Shown here in pieces: positions 1 through 7,574 of a stretch of 43,388 bases of DNA. Position 1 is the first letter of the stretch, and each line of letters starts with the position of its first letter. The DNA lies in assembly GCA_949294845.1 (NCBI GenBank), contig CASFJH010000039.1, positions 1 through 43,388 on the forward strand, read 5' to 3'. A program made the translations under genes and the position numbers. The DNA comes from an uncultured Bacillota bacterium. GTDB lineage: Bacteria; Bacillota; Clostridia; Christensenellales; Pumilibacteraceae. The notes under the pieces were generated by a model. That model made no database searches, had not been told where the DNA came from, and saw only the letters and a list, made by a program, of their open reading frames with translations.

Positions 1-1206
1 TCGGAGGACGTCGCGGCGTCCGACTGTTTTGCGGAAGAGAAAGAGGCGATCGATTATCTGTGCGGGCAGCGCACATATCTGGATTTTTTCCGTTCCTGCG
101 GCTACCGGACGGCGCTGTTCGGAAAGTGGCATCTGGGCGACAGCGTAAAATGCGGAGGTTTCGACACTCATGTCAATATAACCAAAGGCGGCTGTTCGTA
201 TTATAATGCCGACGTACTGAGAAATGGCAGGATAACCTTCGAAAATGAGTACATAACTGACATAATCACTCGCGACGCCGTAAACTACATAAACGCCGCG
301 GATGCGGACGAGCCGTTTTATATGAACGTTAATTATACCGCGCCCCATTCGCCGTGGGATGAGAACGAGCATCCTCGGGAATATATAAAACTGTTCAGAG
401 ACTGCGAGTTTTCGACGCTGCCCGACCTGCCGGTCAATCCGCGCCAGATAAAGACGGCGCCGATAGGCGATTGCGAAGCAAAGCGGAGATCGCTTCTTAT
501 GGGATATTTTGCGGCGGTATCTGCAATGGACGCAGGCATAGGGCGTATTCTCGAGGCGTTAAACAAGCGCAAAATAGCGGAAAAAACGCTCGTAGTCTTT
601 ACGTCGGACAACGGAATGAATATGGGACACCACGGAATATGGGGCAAGGGTAACGGCACATATCCTCAGAACCTTTACGAGACGTCGGTAAGAGTTCCAT
701 TCGTAACTTACATCAAAGGACAGAAGCCGCGGGTTATAAGCGAATGTTACAGTCACGTCGACATATTTCCGACTTTTGCCGATATGACCGGCTCGGAAGC
801 CGGAAATTACGCGCGGCGCGAGGGGAGAGCGCTGCCTTTGAACGACGGCGCGGCGGCAAGCGGAAAGAGCGTGTTCATTGTGGCCGAATACGGGCGCGTG
901 CGAATGCTCAGGAAAAACGGATACAAGCTCATACTGGATTTTATTTGCGGAGATAATATGCTGTTCGACTTGGATAACGATCCCGACGAAACGGAAAATC
1001 TTTACGGACTGGCGCGGTATTCGGATATAATAAACGATATGCGCGGCGAATTAGACAGACTTTTCGACAGACTGGGCGACGTCAGATACAGCGGTCTGAA
1101 TCAGCATACATACGGCACGGGACAGCTTTCGGCGGTAAAGCCGTCTGAAAGCGCCGAATATCTTAAGCGGTACGACTTTTATTATGACAGTACCGACAAT
1201 GACTGA
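1..1206 (+). CDS. Sulfatase (alkaline-phosphatase fold), 5'-truncated by window edge
   Basis: The reading frame is open from base 1 and ends at the TGA at 1204-1206, so the N-terminus lies outside the window. The visible 401 codons contain sulfatase-family signatures: GKWHLG at about 121-138, a YTAPHSPW metal/substrate segment near 336-357, FTSDNGMNMGHHG near 598-636, and a C-terminal LFDLDNDPDETENLYG near 961-1010. Such enzymes hydrolyse sulfate esters, often from host or dietary glycans. The CxPxR or SxPxR motif that carries the formylglycine residue should lie upstream and cannot be checked, so activity and the Cys- or Ser-type are unknown. A phosphonate or phosphoester hydrolase of the same superfamily is the main alternative. 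No neighbouring sulfatase-maturating enzyme is visible. Confidence 0.9.
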   Translation, partial: SEDVAASDCFAEEKEAIDYLCGQRTYLDFFRSCGYRTALFGKWHLGDSVKCGGFDTHVNITKGGCSYYNADVLRNGRITFENEYITDIITRDAVNYINAADADEPFYMNVNYTAPHSPWDENEHPREYIKLFRDCEFSTLPDLPVNPRQIKTAPIGDCEAKRRSLLMGYFAAVSAMDAGIGRILEALNKRKIAEKTLVVFTSDNGMNMGHHGIWGKGNGTYPQNLYETSVRVPFVTYIKGQKPRVISECYSHVDIFPTFADMTGSEAGNYARREGRALPLNDGAAASGKSVFIVAEYGRVRMLRKNGYKLILDFICGDNMLFDLDNDPDETENLYGLARYSDIINDMRGELDRLFDRLGDVRYSGLNQHTYGTGQLSAVKPSESAEYLKRYDFYYDSTDND

Positions 1207-1290
1207 GGAGGTCACAGTCGGTCATGCGCGGCCCGCTGCGCCGTTTTTTGGACGCGAGCGTTTAAATTTCCGTTTTTTTATATCGGCGTG

Positions 1291-1319
1291 TTTACAACGG
1301 CGGAAGTATATGTTATAAT
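1291..1319 (+). promoter_or_regulatory. Sigma-A-type promoter of the Crp/Fnr gene
   Basis: TTTACA at 1291-1296 and TATAAT at 1314-1319 are separated by 17 bp. The predicted start near 1326 leaves a leader of about 97 nt before the GTG at 1423; the leader contains a short CGCGCG inverted repeat around 1374-1386. Confidence 0.7.
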
Positions 1320-1422
1320 ATCCGAGTCGGCAGCAGGTCGGTGCTTCGGCTTTTGCGGCCCCCGCGCGTTTTAACCGCGCGCGTAAACAATCGGCCGGAT
1401 CGGCGGCAAAAAGGGGTGTGTT

Positions 1423-2082
1423 GTGGATATAGCGGAGGCGGGAACAAAACTGCCGTATTGGGATAAGCTCGGAGACGACGAGAAGCGGTTTATCGCCGGT
1501 CATATGTCGTTGCGCAGGTTTTCTAAGGGAGACATCGTTCACGGATACGGAAACGCGTGCCTCGGCACGGCGCTGATACTCGCCGGCAGTCTGCGCGTGT
1601 TTATTCTTTCGGAGGACGGCAGAGAGATAACGCTGTTCAGACTGGGAGCCGGCGAAACGTGCGTGCTGTCGGCGTCGTGCGTCATACGGCAGATCACGTT
1701 TGACACCAATATGATTGCCGAGACCGACTGCGAGCTTCTGGTGACAGGGTCGGCGGCGTTCGATAAACTCGTCGAAGAAAATATTTATGTTAAATGCTTC
1801 GTGTACCAGGTCGCGACGGAAAGGTTTTCGTCGGTGATGTGGACCATGCAGCAGATACTGTTTTTAAAGATGGATAAGAGGCTCGCCGCCTTCCTCCTGA
1901 GCGAATACGAAAAGACGGGCAGGAAAACCGTCCGCATGACGCATGAGGAAATAGCGGTGCAGATAAGCTCGGCGCGCGAAGTCGTGGCGAGAATGTTAAA
2001 GCGGTTCGAGACGGACGGGCTTGTCGAGCTTAAACGCGGTTCGGTGATACTTACCGACGTTGCCGCATTGAAAAATATCTGA
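1423..2082 (+). CDS. Crp/Fnr-family transcriptional regulator
   Basis: The 219-residue protein has an N-terminal cyclic-nucleotide-binding-like beta barrel (about residues 10-125, with the segment GREITLFRLGAGETCVLSAS), a long dimerisation helix (about 125-155) and a C-terminal winged helix-turn-helix (about 160-215, with THEEIAVQISSAREVVARML as recognition region). The start is GTG, preceded by AAGGGG at 1411-1416. The only cysteines in the sensor region are in GETCVLSASC and around TDCELL; there is no N-terminal Fnr-type cysteine cluster, so oxygen sensing through an Fe-S cluster is not supported. The gene directly precedes thioredoxin, rhodanese and a CoA-disulfide-reductase-like gene, so it probably regulates them in response to redox or reactive sulfur species; that is inference from context. 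The effector is unknown. Confidence 0.88.
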   Translation: MDIAEAGTKLPYWDKLGDDEKRFIAGHMSLRRFSKGDIVHGYGNACLGTALILAGSLRVFILSEDGREITLFRLGAGETCVLSASCVIRQITFDTNMIAETDCELLVTGSAAFDKLVEENIYVKCFVYQVATERFSSVMWTMQQILFLKMDKRLAAFLLSEYEKTGRKTVRMTHEEIAVQISSAREVVARMLKRFETDGLVELKRGSVILTDVAALKNI

Positions 2083-2107
2083 AAAAAATCTAAAAAATTT
2101 TTCCGTT

Positions 2108-2142
2108 AAGTGACTAAGTTACATACTCAGTCGCTTTTTTTT
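2108..2142 (+). terminator. Intrinsic terminator after the Crp/Fnr gene, overlapping the next promoter
   Basis: AAGTGACTAAG (2108-2118) and CTCAGTCGCTT (2126-2136) form an 11-bp stem with one G-U pair and one A-C mismatch around a 7-nt loop, followed by eight T residues (2135-2142). The same dyad lies immediately upstream of the TATAAT at 2145-2150, so it may also serve as an operator. Confidence 0.7.
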
Positions 2143-2144
2143 GC

Positions 2145-2150
2145 TATAAT
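2145..2150 (+). promoter_or_regulatory. -10 element in front of trxA, with no good -35
   Basis: A consensus TATAAT stands 33 nt upstream of the trxA ATG. The base positions expected for a -35 hexamer (2122-2127, CATACT) match poorly and fall inside the 2108-2136 inverted repeat, which fits an activator-dependent promoter, perhaps one served by the upstream Crp/Fnr protein (inference). Confidence 0.5.
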
Positions 2151-2183
2151 GCAGGTAAATAAAGGAAAAAGGAGCTTAAAAAA

Positions 2184-2498
2184 ATGTCTGAACTTAAAAT
2201 AACCAAAGAAAATTTTGAAACCGAAGTGCTTGATTCCGATATTCCCGTACTCCTCGATTTCTGGGCGCCGTGGTGCGGTCCGTGCCGTATGCTCGGGCCT
2301 GTGATCGAACAGGTTGCGGACGAATTCGAGGGCAAGGCCAAAGTGGGCAAGGTCAACGTTGACGAGGAGGAAGAGCTTGCGGCGGCGTTCCGCGTGGCGA
2401 GTATTCCCACCGTTGTCGTAATGAAAAACGGCAAGGTCGTAAACGCTTCGGTAGGTTACAAATCCAAGCCGCAGATAGCCGCCATGCTGGAGGTATAA
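2184..2498 (+). CDS. trxA: Thioredoxin
   Basis: This 104-residue protein is full length for a classical thioredoxin. It contains the active-site motif WCGPC within FWAPWCGPCRMLGPV (about residues 28-42), the cis-proline segment ASIPTVVVMKNG (about 72-83) and the expected beta-alpha fold. It reduces protein disulfides in the cytosol. AAGGAG at about 2169-2174 precedes the ATG. The following rhodanese gene begins 2 nt after its stop codon, so trxA, the rhodanese and the CoA-disulfide-reductase-like gene very probably form one transcript. No thioredoxin reductase gene is in the window, so the electron donor must be encoded elsewhere or be an unconventional partner such as the downstream flavoprotein (inference). 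Confidence 0.96.
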   Translation: MSELKITKENFETEVLDSDIPVLLDFWAPWCGPCRMLGPVIEQVADEFEGKAKVGKVNVDEEEELAAAFRVASIPTVVVMKNGKVVNASVGYKSKPQIAAMLEV

Positions 2499-2500
2499 GC

Positions 2501-2821
2501 ATGGGATTGTTCGGATTTTCCGCCGGCGCGAATATCAACGAAGGCGTAAAAGAGTTTGCCGATACGGAGGGCGCCGTGCTTCTTGACGTACGCACTCCCG
2601 AGGAATATGCCGCCGGGCATATAGAATACAGCCTGAATATCCCGTTGGACGATATCGCCGGCGCGGCTGCGCGTATTCCGGACAAACAGACTCCGGTATA
2701 TACATATTGCCTCAGCGGAGCGAGGAGCGGCCGGGCGGCGGCTTATCTGAAAAGGCTGGGATACAGTAAAGTTAAGAATATAGGCGGCATTTTTTCTTAC
2801 CGCGGCAAGGTGGTGCGGTGA
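2501..2821 (+). CDS. Single-domain rhodanese-like sulfurtransferase
   Basis: This 106-residue protein consists of one rhodanese domain. It shows LLDVRTPEEYAAGHIEYSLN (about residues 27-46) and the active-site loop YCLSGARSG (about 68-76), whose cysteine would carry the persulfide. It moves sulfane sulfur between thiols, with thioredoxin or low-molecular-weight thiols as likely partners. The start ATG is 2 nt after the trxA stop and its TGA overlaps the next start (TGATG), which indicates translational coupling. A second rhodanese domain is fused to the next protein, so the operon holds two sulfurtransferase active sites. The short length and lack of a signal peptide indicate a cytosolic protein. 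Confidence 0.9.
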   Translation: MGLFGFSAGANINEGVKEFADTEGAVLLDVRTPEEYAAGHIEYSLNIPLDDIAGAAARIPDKQTPVYTYCLSGARSGRAAAYLKRLGYSKVKNIGGIFSYRGKVVR

Positions 2822-4512
2822 TGAAAGTAGTTATTGTGGGAGGCGTCGCAGGGGGTGCGAGCGCCGCCGCCAGACTGCGCAGGCTTGACGAAAAAGCTGA
2901 AATAATTATTTTTGAGCGCACGGGCTATGTATCTTACGCAAACTGCGGCTTACCGTATTTTATCGGCGGAATCATCGAGGAAAAGGAAGATCTGACTTTG
3001 CAAACCCCTGAGAGCTTTCGTTCCCGATTCAATATAGACGTGCGCGTCAGGCATGAGGTGCTCGGTATAGACCGTGCGCGCAAAAAAGTGAGCGTGCGCA
3101 ATCTCGATACCGGCGCCGAGTACGACGAAAGCTACGACAAGCTGATACTGTCGCCCGGCGCGCGGCCGATAGTACCCGATCTGCCCGGCGTTGACGGAAA
3201 GCGCGTCTATACGTTGCGCACCGTTGAGGACACGCTGAGAATACGGGAAGCGGCGACGGCCGGAAACGTTGAGTCGGCCGTTGTGATAGGCGGAGGATTT
3301 ATAGGCGTCGAAACTGCCGAAAATCTTAAAAAAGCCGGACTTAAAGTTTCTATTATACAACGCGATCCGCATATACTTGCGCCGATAGACGGAGATATGG
3401 CAGCGTTTTTACATAATCATCTGCGCAGAAAGGGCGTTACGCTGCTGCTTAACGCCGTCGTTACGGGCTTCGAGGAGAACGACGGAGGAATAAGGGTGAT
3501 GCTGGAAAACGGTAACTCCGTCGCCGCCGACTTTGCCGTTATGGCCGTTGGCGTCGCTCCCGAGTCAACGCTTGCGCGGACGGCAGGGCTCGAAACGGGC
3601 GTAAAGGGCAGTATCGCAGTAAACGGCGCTATGCAGACCTCCGACCCCGATATATATGCGGTAGGCGACGCCGTTTCTGTCATAAATACGGTGACCGGAG
3701 ACAAATCCGTTATAGCTTTGGCCGGGCCGGCAAACAAGCAAGGCCGTATCGCAGCGGACAATATTTCAGGAGTCAGCCGCAGCTATGCAGGTTCGCCGGC
3801 GTCCTCCGTGCTGAAGATTTTCGATATGACGGCTGCGTTCTGCGGCCTTAACGAGGCGGCGGCAAACGCGGCCGGAATAAAATACGAAAAGGTTATCGTT
3901 TCGCCGGCGTCGCACGCGTCATACTATCCGGGCGGAAGGGCGATGACTATAAAAGCTCTTTTCGAGCCTCAATCCGAGCGCATACTTGGCGCTCAGATAG
4001 TCGGGTTCGACGGAGTGGACAAACGCCTCGATGTAATCTCGACGGCTATGCAGTCCGGAATGAAAGTATCGCAGCTTGCGGAGCTCGATCTGGCATACGC
4101 TCCGCCGTATGCGTCGGCAAAGGATCCTGTAAATATGGTCGGTTTTGTCGCGCAGAATGTGCTGGAAGGCAAGGTTTCCCAGTTTTTTTTCGACGATCTC
4201 GACTCGCTTCCCCGGGACGGCAGCGTAATCCTTCTGGACACGCGTACCGAGGAGGAGTACGCACGCGGTCATGCCGACGGATTCTCGGTCAATATTCCGG
4301 TAGACTGTCTGCGCGAGAGGCTGGGCGAGCTGGACAGAGCCAAACCGGTGTATGTAATGTGCCAGTCCGGCTTGCGCAGTTATATCGCTTGCAGAATTCT
4401 GGCTCAGGAAGGCTTCAGATGCTTTAATTTTGCCGGAGGTTACCGTCTTTACGACATCGTCAGACGGGAGCGATTCGATGAAAAATGTTCCACCGACTGC
4501 GGAGCGAGATGA
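2821..4512 (+). CDS. CoA-disulfide / persulfide reductase with C-terminal rhodanese domain
   Basis: The 563-residue flavoprotein begins with a dinucleotide-binding motif (VVIVGGVAGGASAAARLRR, residues 2-20) and the redox cysteine motif SYANCGLPYFIGG (about 39-51) typical of CoA-disulfide reductases. A second nucleotide-binding fold (VVIGGGFIGVETAE, about 156-169) and an FAD-contacting segment (IYAVGDAV, about 278-285) follow. Residues about 460-550 form a rhodanese domain with LLDTRTEEEYARGH and active-site MCQSGLRS. Fusions of this kind reduce CoA disulfide, polysulfide or persulfides with NAD(P)H. The ATG at 2821 is chosen over an in-frame GTG one codon earlier because it overlaps the upstream stop as TGATG. 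Its role in sulfane-sulfur detoxification or redox balance follows from family and operon; the physiological substrate is unresolved. Confidence 0.92.
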   Translation: MKVVIVGGVAGGASAAARLRRLDEKAEIIIFERTGYVSYANCGLPYFIGGIIEEKEDLTLQTPESFRSRFNIDVRVRHEVLGIDRARKKVSVRNLDTGAEYDESYDKLILSPGARPIVPDLPGVDGKRVYTLRTVEDTLRIREAATAGNVESAVVIGGGFIGVETAENLKKAGLKVSIIQRDPHILAPIDGDMAAFLHNHLRRKGVTLLLNAVVTGFEENDGGIRVMLENGNSVAADFAVMAVGVAPESTLARTAGLETGVKGSIAVNGAMQTSDPDIYAVGDAVSVINTVTGDKSVIALAGPANKQGRIAADNISGVSRSYAGSPASSVLKIFDMTAAFCGLNEAAANAAGIKYEKVIVSPASHASYYPGGRAMTIKALFEPQSERILGAQIVGFDGVDKRLDVISTAMQSGMKVSQLAELDLAYAPPYASAKDPVNMVGFVAQNVLEGKVSQFFFDDLDSLPRDGSVILLDTRTEEEYARGHADGFSVNIPVDCLRERLGELDRAKPVYVMCQSGLRSYIACRILAQEGFRCFNFAGGYRLYDIVRRERFDEKCSTDCGAR

Positions 4513-4581
4513 ATGTTCGGAAGAACTTCCGGCGGCTGTTTCGGCGGTCGGTTACAAAAATAAGGGAGGTCATGGCAAAAC

Positions 4582-5286
4582 GTGAAGAAAACGGTGTGTT
4601 CGGTATGTTCGTATACCTATGACGAAGCGAAAGGAATTCCCGAAGCCGGTATCGCGCCGGATACGGCGTGGGAGAACCTTCCGGAAGACTGGAAATGCCC
4701 CGTCTGCGGCGCAGGCAAGGACGCGTTTAAGGAGAGCGCGCCGACCGCCGGCGCGACGGAAACAGGCGGCGGCTCGGCAGAAGGCAAACGCGTAAGGCGC
4801 GCGGCAGAAACGGCTGAGGCAAAGGCGGCAGACGAAAGGCGGCTTACGGCCGCAGAAATGAGCGTTGTATGCTCTAACCTTGCAAAAGGCTGCGAAAAAC
4901 AGTACCTTGCTAAGCAGGCGGAGGAGTTCGGCAGGCTAGCCGAGTTTTTCGCGAGCAGGACTGATAAGGCAAAACCGGACGTCGGAAAGCTGGCGAGCCT
5001 TATCGAGCGCGAACTGTCGTCCTGTTATCCAGAAGCGCATGCCGCGGCTTCGCGCCAAGGGGACAGAGGCGCGCTCCGCGCCCTTGTCTGGAGCGAAAAA
5101 GTTACCAGAATGCTTCAGTCGTTACTGGCGCGTTACCGTAAAGAGGGCGAAAAGATGCTTGCGGACACAGGCGTTTATGTCTGCACGATATGCGGATTCG
5201 TATATGTAGGCGACGCGCCGCCCGAAATCTGTCCGGTGTGCAAGGTGCCCGGCTGGAAATTCGAAAAAATCGCGAGGAGAGCATAA
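4582..5286 (+). CDS. Rubredoxin – helical domain – rubredoxin protein
   Basis: The 234-residue protein starts at GTG after GGGAGGT (4564-4570). Residues 1-50 are a full rubredoxin with C6xxC9 and C39PVC42 iron ligands and the usual [10 protein letters not shown] segment. An Ala/Glu/Lys/Arg-rich linker (about 50-90) leads to a helical region (about 90-195) that resembles a small ferritin-like or four-helix bundle, but I see no ExxH pair for a diiron site. The C-terminus (about 198-232) is a short rubrerythrin-style rubredoxin with CTIC and CPVC. It is likely a cytosolic electron carrier that shuttles electrons to oxygen- or peroxide-reducing partners, especially the rubrerythrin fusion whose ATG begins 2 nt downstream. 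The exact role of the middle domain is unknown. Confidence 0.82.
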   Translation: MKKTVCSVCSYTYDEAKGIPEAGIAPDTAWENLPEDWKCPVCGAGKDAFKESAPTAGATETGGGSAEGKRVRRAAETAEAKAADERRLTAAEMSVVCSNLAKGCEKQYLAKQAEEFGRLAEFFASRTDKAKPDVGKLASLIERELSSCYPEAHAAASRQGDRGALRALVWSEKVTRMLQSLLARYRKEGEKMLADTGVYVCTICGFVYVGDAPPEICPVCKVPGWKFEKIARRA

Positions 5287-5288
5287 AA

Positions 5289-6425
5289 ATGGCAGATACA
5301 TACGCGGTAAGAAATATTCGTCTTTGTACGAAAGACTGTCTTTGTCTTTATGTATGTCCTACGGGAGCGACGGATACGGAAAACAGCATAATAGACGTGA
5401 GCAAGTGTATCGGATGCGGCGCTTGCTCCAGGGCTTGTCCTTCGTCGGCGATTTCCATGGTACCCGTTCAGATGCCGCCTCAGCAGCCTAAATCGGATTC
5501 CGTTACCGCCGCGCTCAGAGAACTGATCGCCGGCAAGACCGAGGCCGAGCGGCTGGCGGCGCAGCTGCCGGGAGAGCTGGGCGTCGCCGCGGCAAAATCG
5601 TGCAGGCTTATGGCCGAAGACCTCTGCCGCGAAGCAGGATTTATGCTTCCGCAGAGCGCCAACGCCAAGGAGTTTTTGGAAAGCATACTCGGTTATCCCG
5701 ACGTGCCGCAGGACACTGTAAACGGACTATTGCAGACTATAAAATTTAACGAAGAAAAGGAGAAAACACAAGTGGAAAAGTATAAATGCACTGTATGCGG
5801 ATATATTCACGAAGGCAGTATGCCGCCTGATTTCAAGTGTCCGGTGTGCGGCGCGTCCGCCGATAAATTCGTCAGAATCGACGCTGCCGAGCGACCTTTA
5901 GCCGGAACTAAAACCGAAAAGAACCTGCTTGAGGCCTTTGCCGGGGAATCGCAGGCAAGAAACAAATACACATATTTCGCTTCGGTAGCCAAAGCTTCCG
6001 GATTCGAGCAGATAGCCGCGCTGTTTCTCAAAACCGCCGAAAACGAAAAGGAGCACGCCAAGCTGTGGCTCAAGGCGCTGGGCGGCATAGGCGACACCGC
6101 GCAAAATCTTCTTCATGCGGCCGAGGGAGAGAATTACGAATGGACGGATATGTATGACCGTATGGCTAAGGAGGCGGAAGAGGAGGGGTTTGCCGAGCTT
6201 GCGAAGCAGTTCCGCGGCGTAGCAGCCATCGAAAAAGCTCATGAGGAGCGCTACCGCAAGCTTCTTTCTAATGTCGAAGCGAAGAAGGTGTTCGAAAAGA
6301 GCGGCGTCACGCTCTGGGAATGCCGAAACTGCGGGCACCTGGTTCTCGGAGCCGCCGCGCCCGAAGTTTGTCCGGTATGCAAGCATCCGCAGTCGTTTTT
6401 TGAGGTGCGAGCTGAAAACTACTGA
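5289..6425 (+). CDS. Ferredoxin – rubredoxin – rubrerythrin – rubredoxin fusion
   Basis: The ATG at 5289 follows GAGGAGA (5274-5280) and gives 378 residues. Residues 1-58 are a 2[4Fe-4S]-like ferredoxin: the second motif is canonical (C40xxC43xxC46xxxC50P), the first is unusually spaced (C13xxxC17xC19xxxC23P). Residues about 70-155 are helical. Residues 162-200 are a rubredoxin (CTVC...CPVC), then a rubrerythrin diiron domain with [15 protein letters not shown], an EEEGFAEL helix and IEKAHEERY, which supply the usual Glu/His ligands, and a last rubredoxin (CRNC...CPVC). The chain could pass electrons from a ferredoxin site to a diiron centre that reduces H2O2 to water. An in-frame GTG with its own Shine-Dalgarno occurs at codon 162, so a shorter rubrerythrin is also possible. 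Confidence 0.9.
   Translation: MADTYAVRNIRLCTKDCLCLYVCPTGATDTENSIIDVSKCIGCGACSRACPSSAISMVPVQMPPQQPKSDSVTAALRELIAGKTEAERLAAQLPGELGVAAAKSCRLMAEDLCREAGFMLPQSANAKEFLESILGYPDVPQDTVNGLLQTIKFNEEKEKTQVEKYKCTVCGYIHEGSMPPDFKCPVCGASADKFVRIDAAERPLAGTKTEKNLLEAFAGESQARNKYTYFASVAKASGFEQIAALFLKTAENEKEHAKLWLKALGGIGDTAQNLLHAAEGENYEWTDMYDRMAKEAEEEGFAELAKQFRGVAAIEKAHEERYRKLLSNVEAKKVFEKSGVTLWECRNCGHLVLGAAAPEVCPVCKHPQSFFEVRAENY
5755..5774 (+). promoter_or_regulatory. Internal ribosome-binding site and GTG start inside the rubrerythrin fusion
   Basis: AAAAGGAG at 5755-5762 lies 9 nt before the in-frame GTG at 5772. Initiation there would give a 217-residue protein starting [10 protein letters not shown], which is exactly where a free-standing rubredoxin-rubrerythrin would start. 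Confidence 0.55.
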
Positions 6426-6477
6426 CCGCCCGGATTTTCCTTAAACCGTACATTTTATATACGAAACATTGTAAAAA

Positions 6478-6508
6478 AATCCTCCGCTTTTTAAGCGCAG
6501 GATTTTTT
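6478..6508. terminator. Bidirectional intrinsic terminator between rubrerythrin and kinase genes
   Basis: Outer arms AATCCT / AGGATT and inner arms CGCTT (6485-6489) / AAGCG (6493-6497) close on a TTT loop with one C-C mismatch. A-tract on the left and T-tract on the right let it act for both the plus-strand rubrerythrin gene and the convergent kinase gene. Confidence 0.8.
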
Positions 6509-6605
6509 ATTGCGGAAATAGCGTCCGACGGCTGACCGAAAAGAGGAAATTCTTTGCGCGCCCGAAAGAACGTTTTCTTGCGGCAGAGAGTAACCGCGAG
6601 TAAAG

Positions 6606-7433
6606 TCACTCTCCGTACAGCGATTTTCTGAAAGCTCTTATGTCGGAAGGCCGTCGTGCGGGCGAAAGACTGAGAGCGGAGCAAAGCGGTATCTCGAGCG
6701 ACTCGGGGATTACGGCGAGCGCGTGACCGCGTGCGCGTTCTGGCGCGGAAGGAGGACGGAAACCGGTTACCGCGCGGTAAATTACCGCGGCGAGCGAGTA
6801 TACGTCCGACCGTACCGTGGGCGGAAAGTGCGAGGAATACATTTCGGGCGCGGAATATCCGTCGTTAAGCGATTCCGACCTGACCGAATCTGACATACCG
6901 GCGGTGCCGAAGTCTATGAGGTACGGCCGAAGCTCGGAATCAATGAGAATATTGTCGGGGCTTACGTCCAGGTGAAGCACTCCACGCTCATGGACTTCGG
7001 AAAGCGTGTCAAACAGGGGTTTAACCACAAGCAGCGCTTCCTCTGCCGAAAGCTTGCCGCCCGAGTCGTCAATATAATCGGAAAAAGTGGCGCTTTCCTT
7101 ATATGCCGTGACGATATATGCCGTGCCGTTAGCCTCGAAAAAGTCGCACATCGGAACGATGCCGTCTATGCCCGACAGCTTGACGAGGGTCTGCGCTTCG
7201 CGCACGAACGAAGTCAGCCACTGCCCGAATTCTCTCTCGCAGCCGCTGACAGGATATATTTTGTCGTATGAACGGACGGCGATGTCGAGCGGAAAATATT
7301 CCTTTATAAGCACGTCGCCGTCGCGCCCGGATCCAAGATAGATAAGTGAAAATCCACCTCTGTCCAGATAGCGTTTTATTCTATATCCGTTCAGTTCGGC
7401 GCCGTTACGGAGACGGTTTCGGGTGTTTTTCAT
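6606..7433 (-). CDS. Soluble Ser/Thr protein kinase (Hanks type)
   Basis: The 275-residue protein is almost only a kinase domain. Visible elements are a glycine-rich loop (RGGFSLIYLG), the ATP-binding Lys in VLIKEYFP, an alpha-C Glu in FVREAQTL, the catalytic loop HLDVSPDNIL, the metal-binding DFG in LIDFGTAG, and SAPEMY at the activation-segment end. Two departures stand out: the HRD arginine is Leu, and the Lys normally two residues after the catalytic Asp (HRDxKxxN) is Ser. There is no transmembrane or PASTA segment, unlike PrkC-type kinases, and no partner phosphatase is adjacent. A strong promoter places transcription start at the ATG itself, and no Shine-Dalgarno is present. Substrates are unknown. 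Confidence 0.9.
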   Translation of the reverse strand: MKNTRNRLRNGAELNGYRIKRYLDRGGFSLIYLGSGRDGDVLIKEYFPLDIAVRSYDKIYPVSGCEREFGQWLTSFVREAQTLVKLSGIDGIVPMCDFFEANGTAYIVTAYKESATFSDYIDDSGGKLSAEEALLVVKPLFDTLSEVHERGVLHLDVSPDNILIDSELRPYLIDFGTAGMSDSVRSESLNDGYSAPEMYSSHFPPTVRSDVYSLAAVIYRAVTGFRPPSAPERARGHALAVIPESLEIPLCSALSLSPARRPSDIRAFRKSLYGE

Positions 7434-7439
7434 AACAAC

Positions 7440-7468
7440 AGTATAACAAGTTTGTCGGCGTAAGTCAA
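7440..7468 (-). promoter_or_regulatory. Promoter of the kinase gene, predicted leaderless
   Basis: On the minus strand TTGACT (complement of 7463-7468) and TATACT (complement of 7440-7445) are 17 bp apart. The predicted +1 coincides with the A of the ATG at 7433. Confidence 0.75.
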
Positions 7469-7488
7469 GGGGTTGGCGGCAGACAGTA

Positions 7489-7517
7489 TTGACAAAAGCG
7501 CGATACGGTGCTATAAT
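7489..7517 (+). promoter_or_regulatory. Consensus promoter of the TetR gene
   Basis: Perfect TTGACA (7489-7494) and TATAAT (7512-7517) with a 17-bp spacer. The leader to the ATG at 7575 is about 51 nt. Confidence 0.8.
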
Positions 7518-7574
7518 AACAACTGTGGGGCGAAACAGAGAATCCCGTCAAATCCGTTCGGTTGAGGCACAGAT

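Noticed and set aside
5190..5288. Upstream in-frame start for the ferredoxin-rubrerythrin gene
   Set aside because: It lies inside the previous rubredoxin gene in another frame; ATG 5289 has a Shine-Dalgarno and starts the conserved domain.
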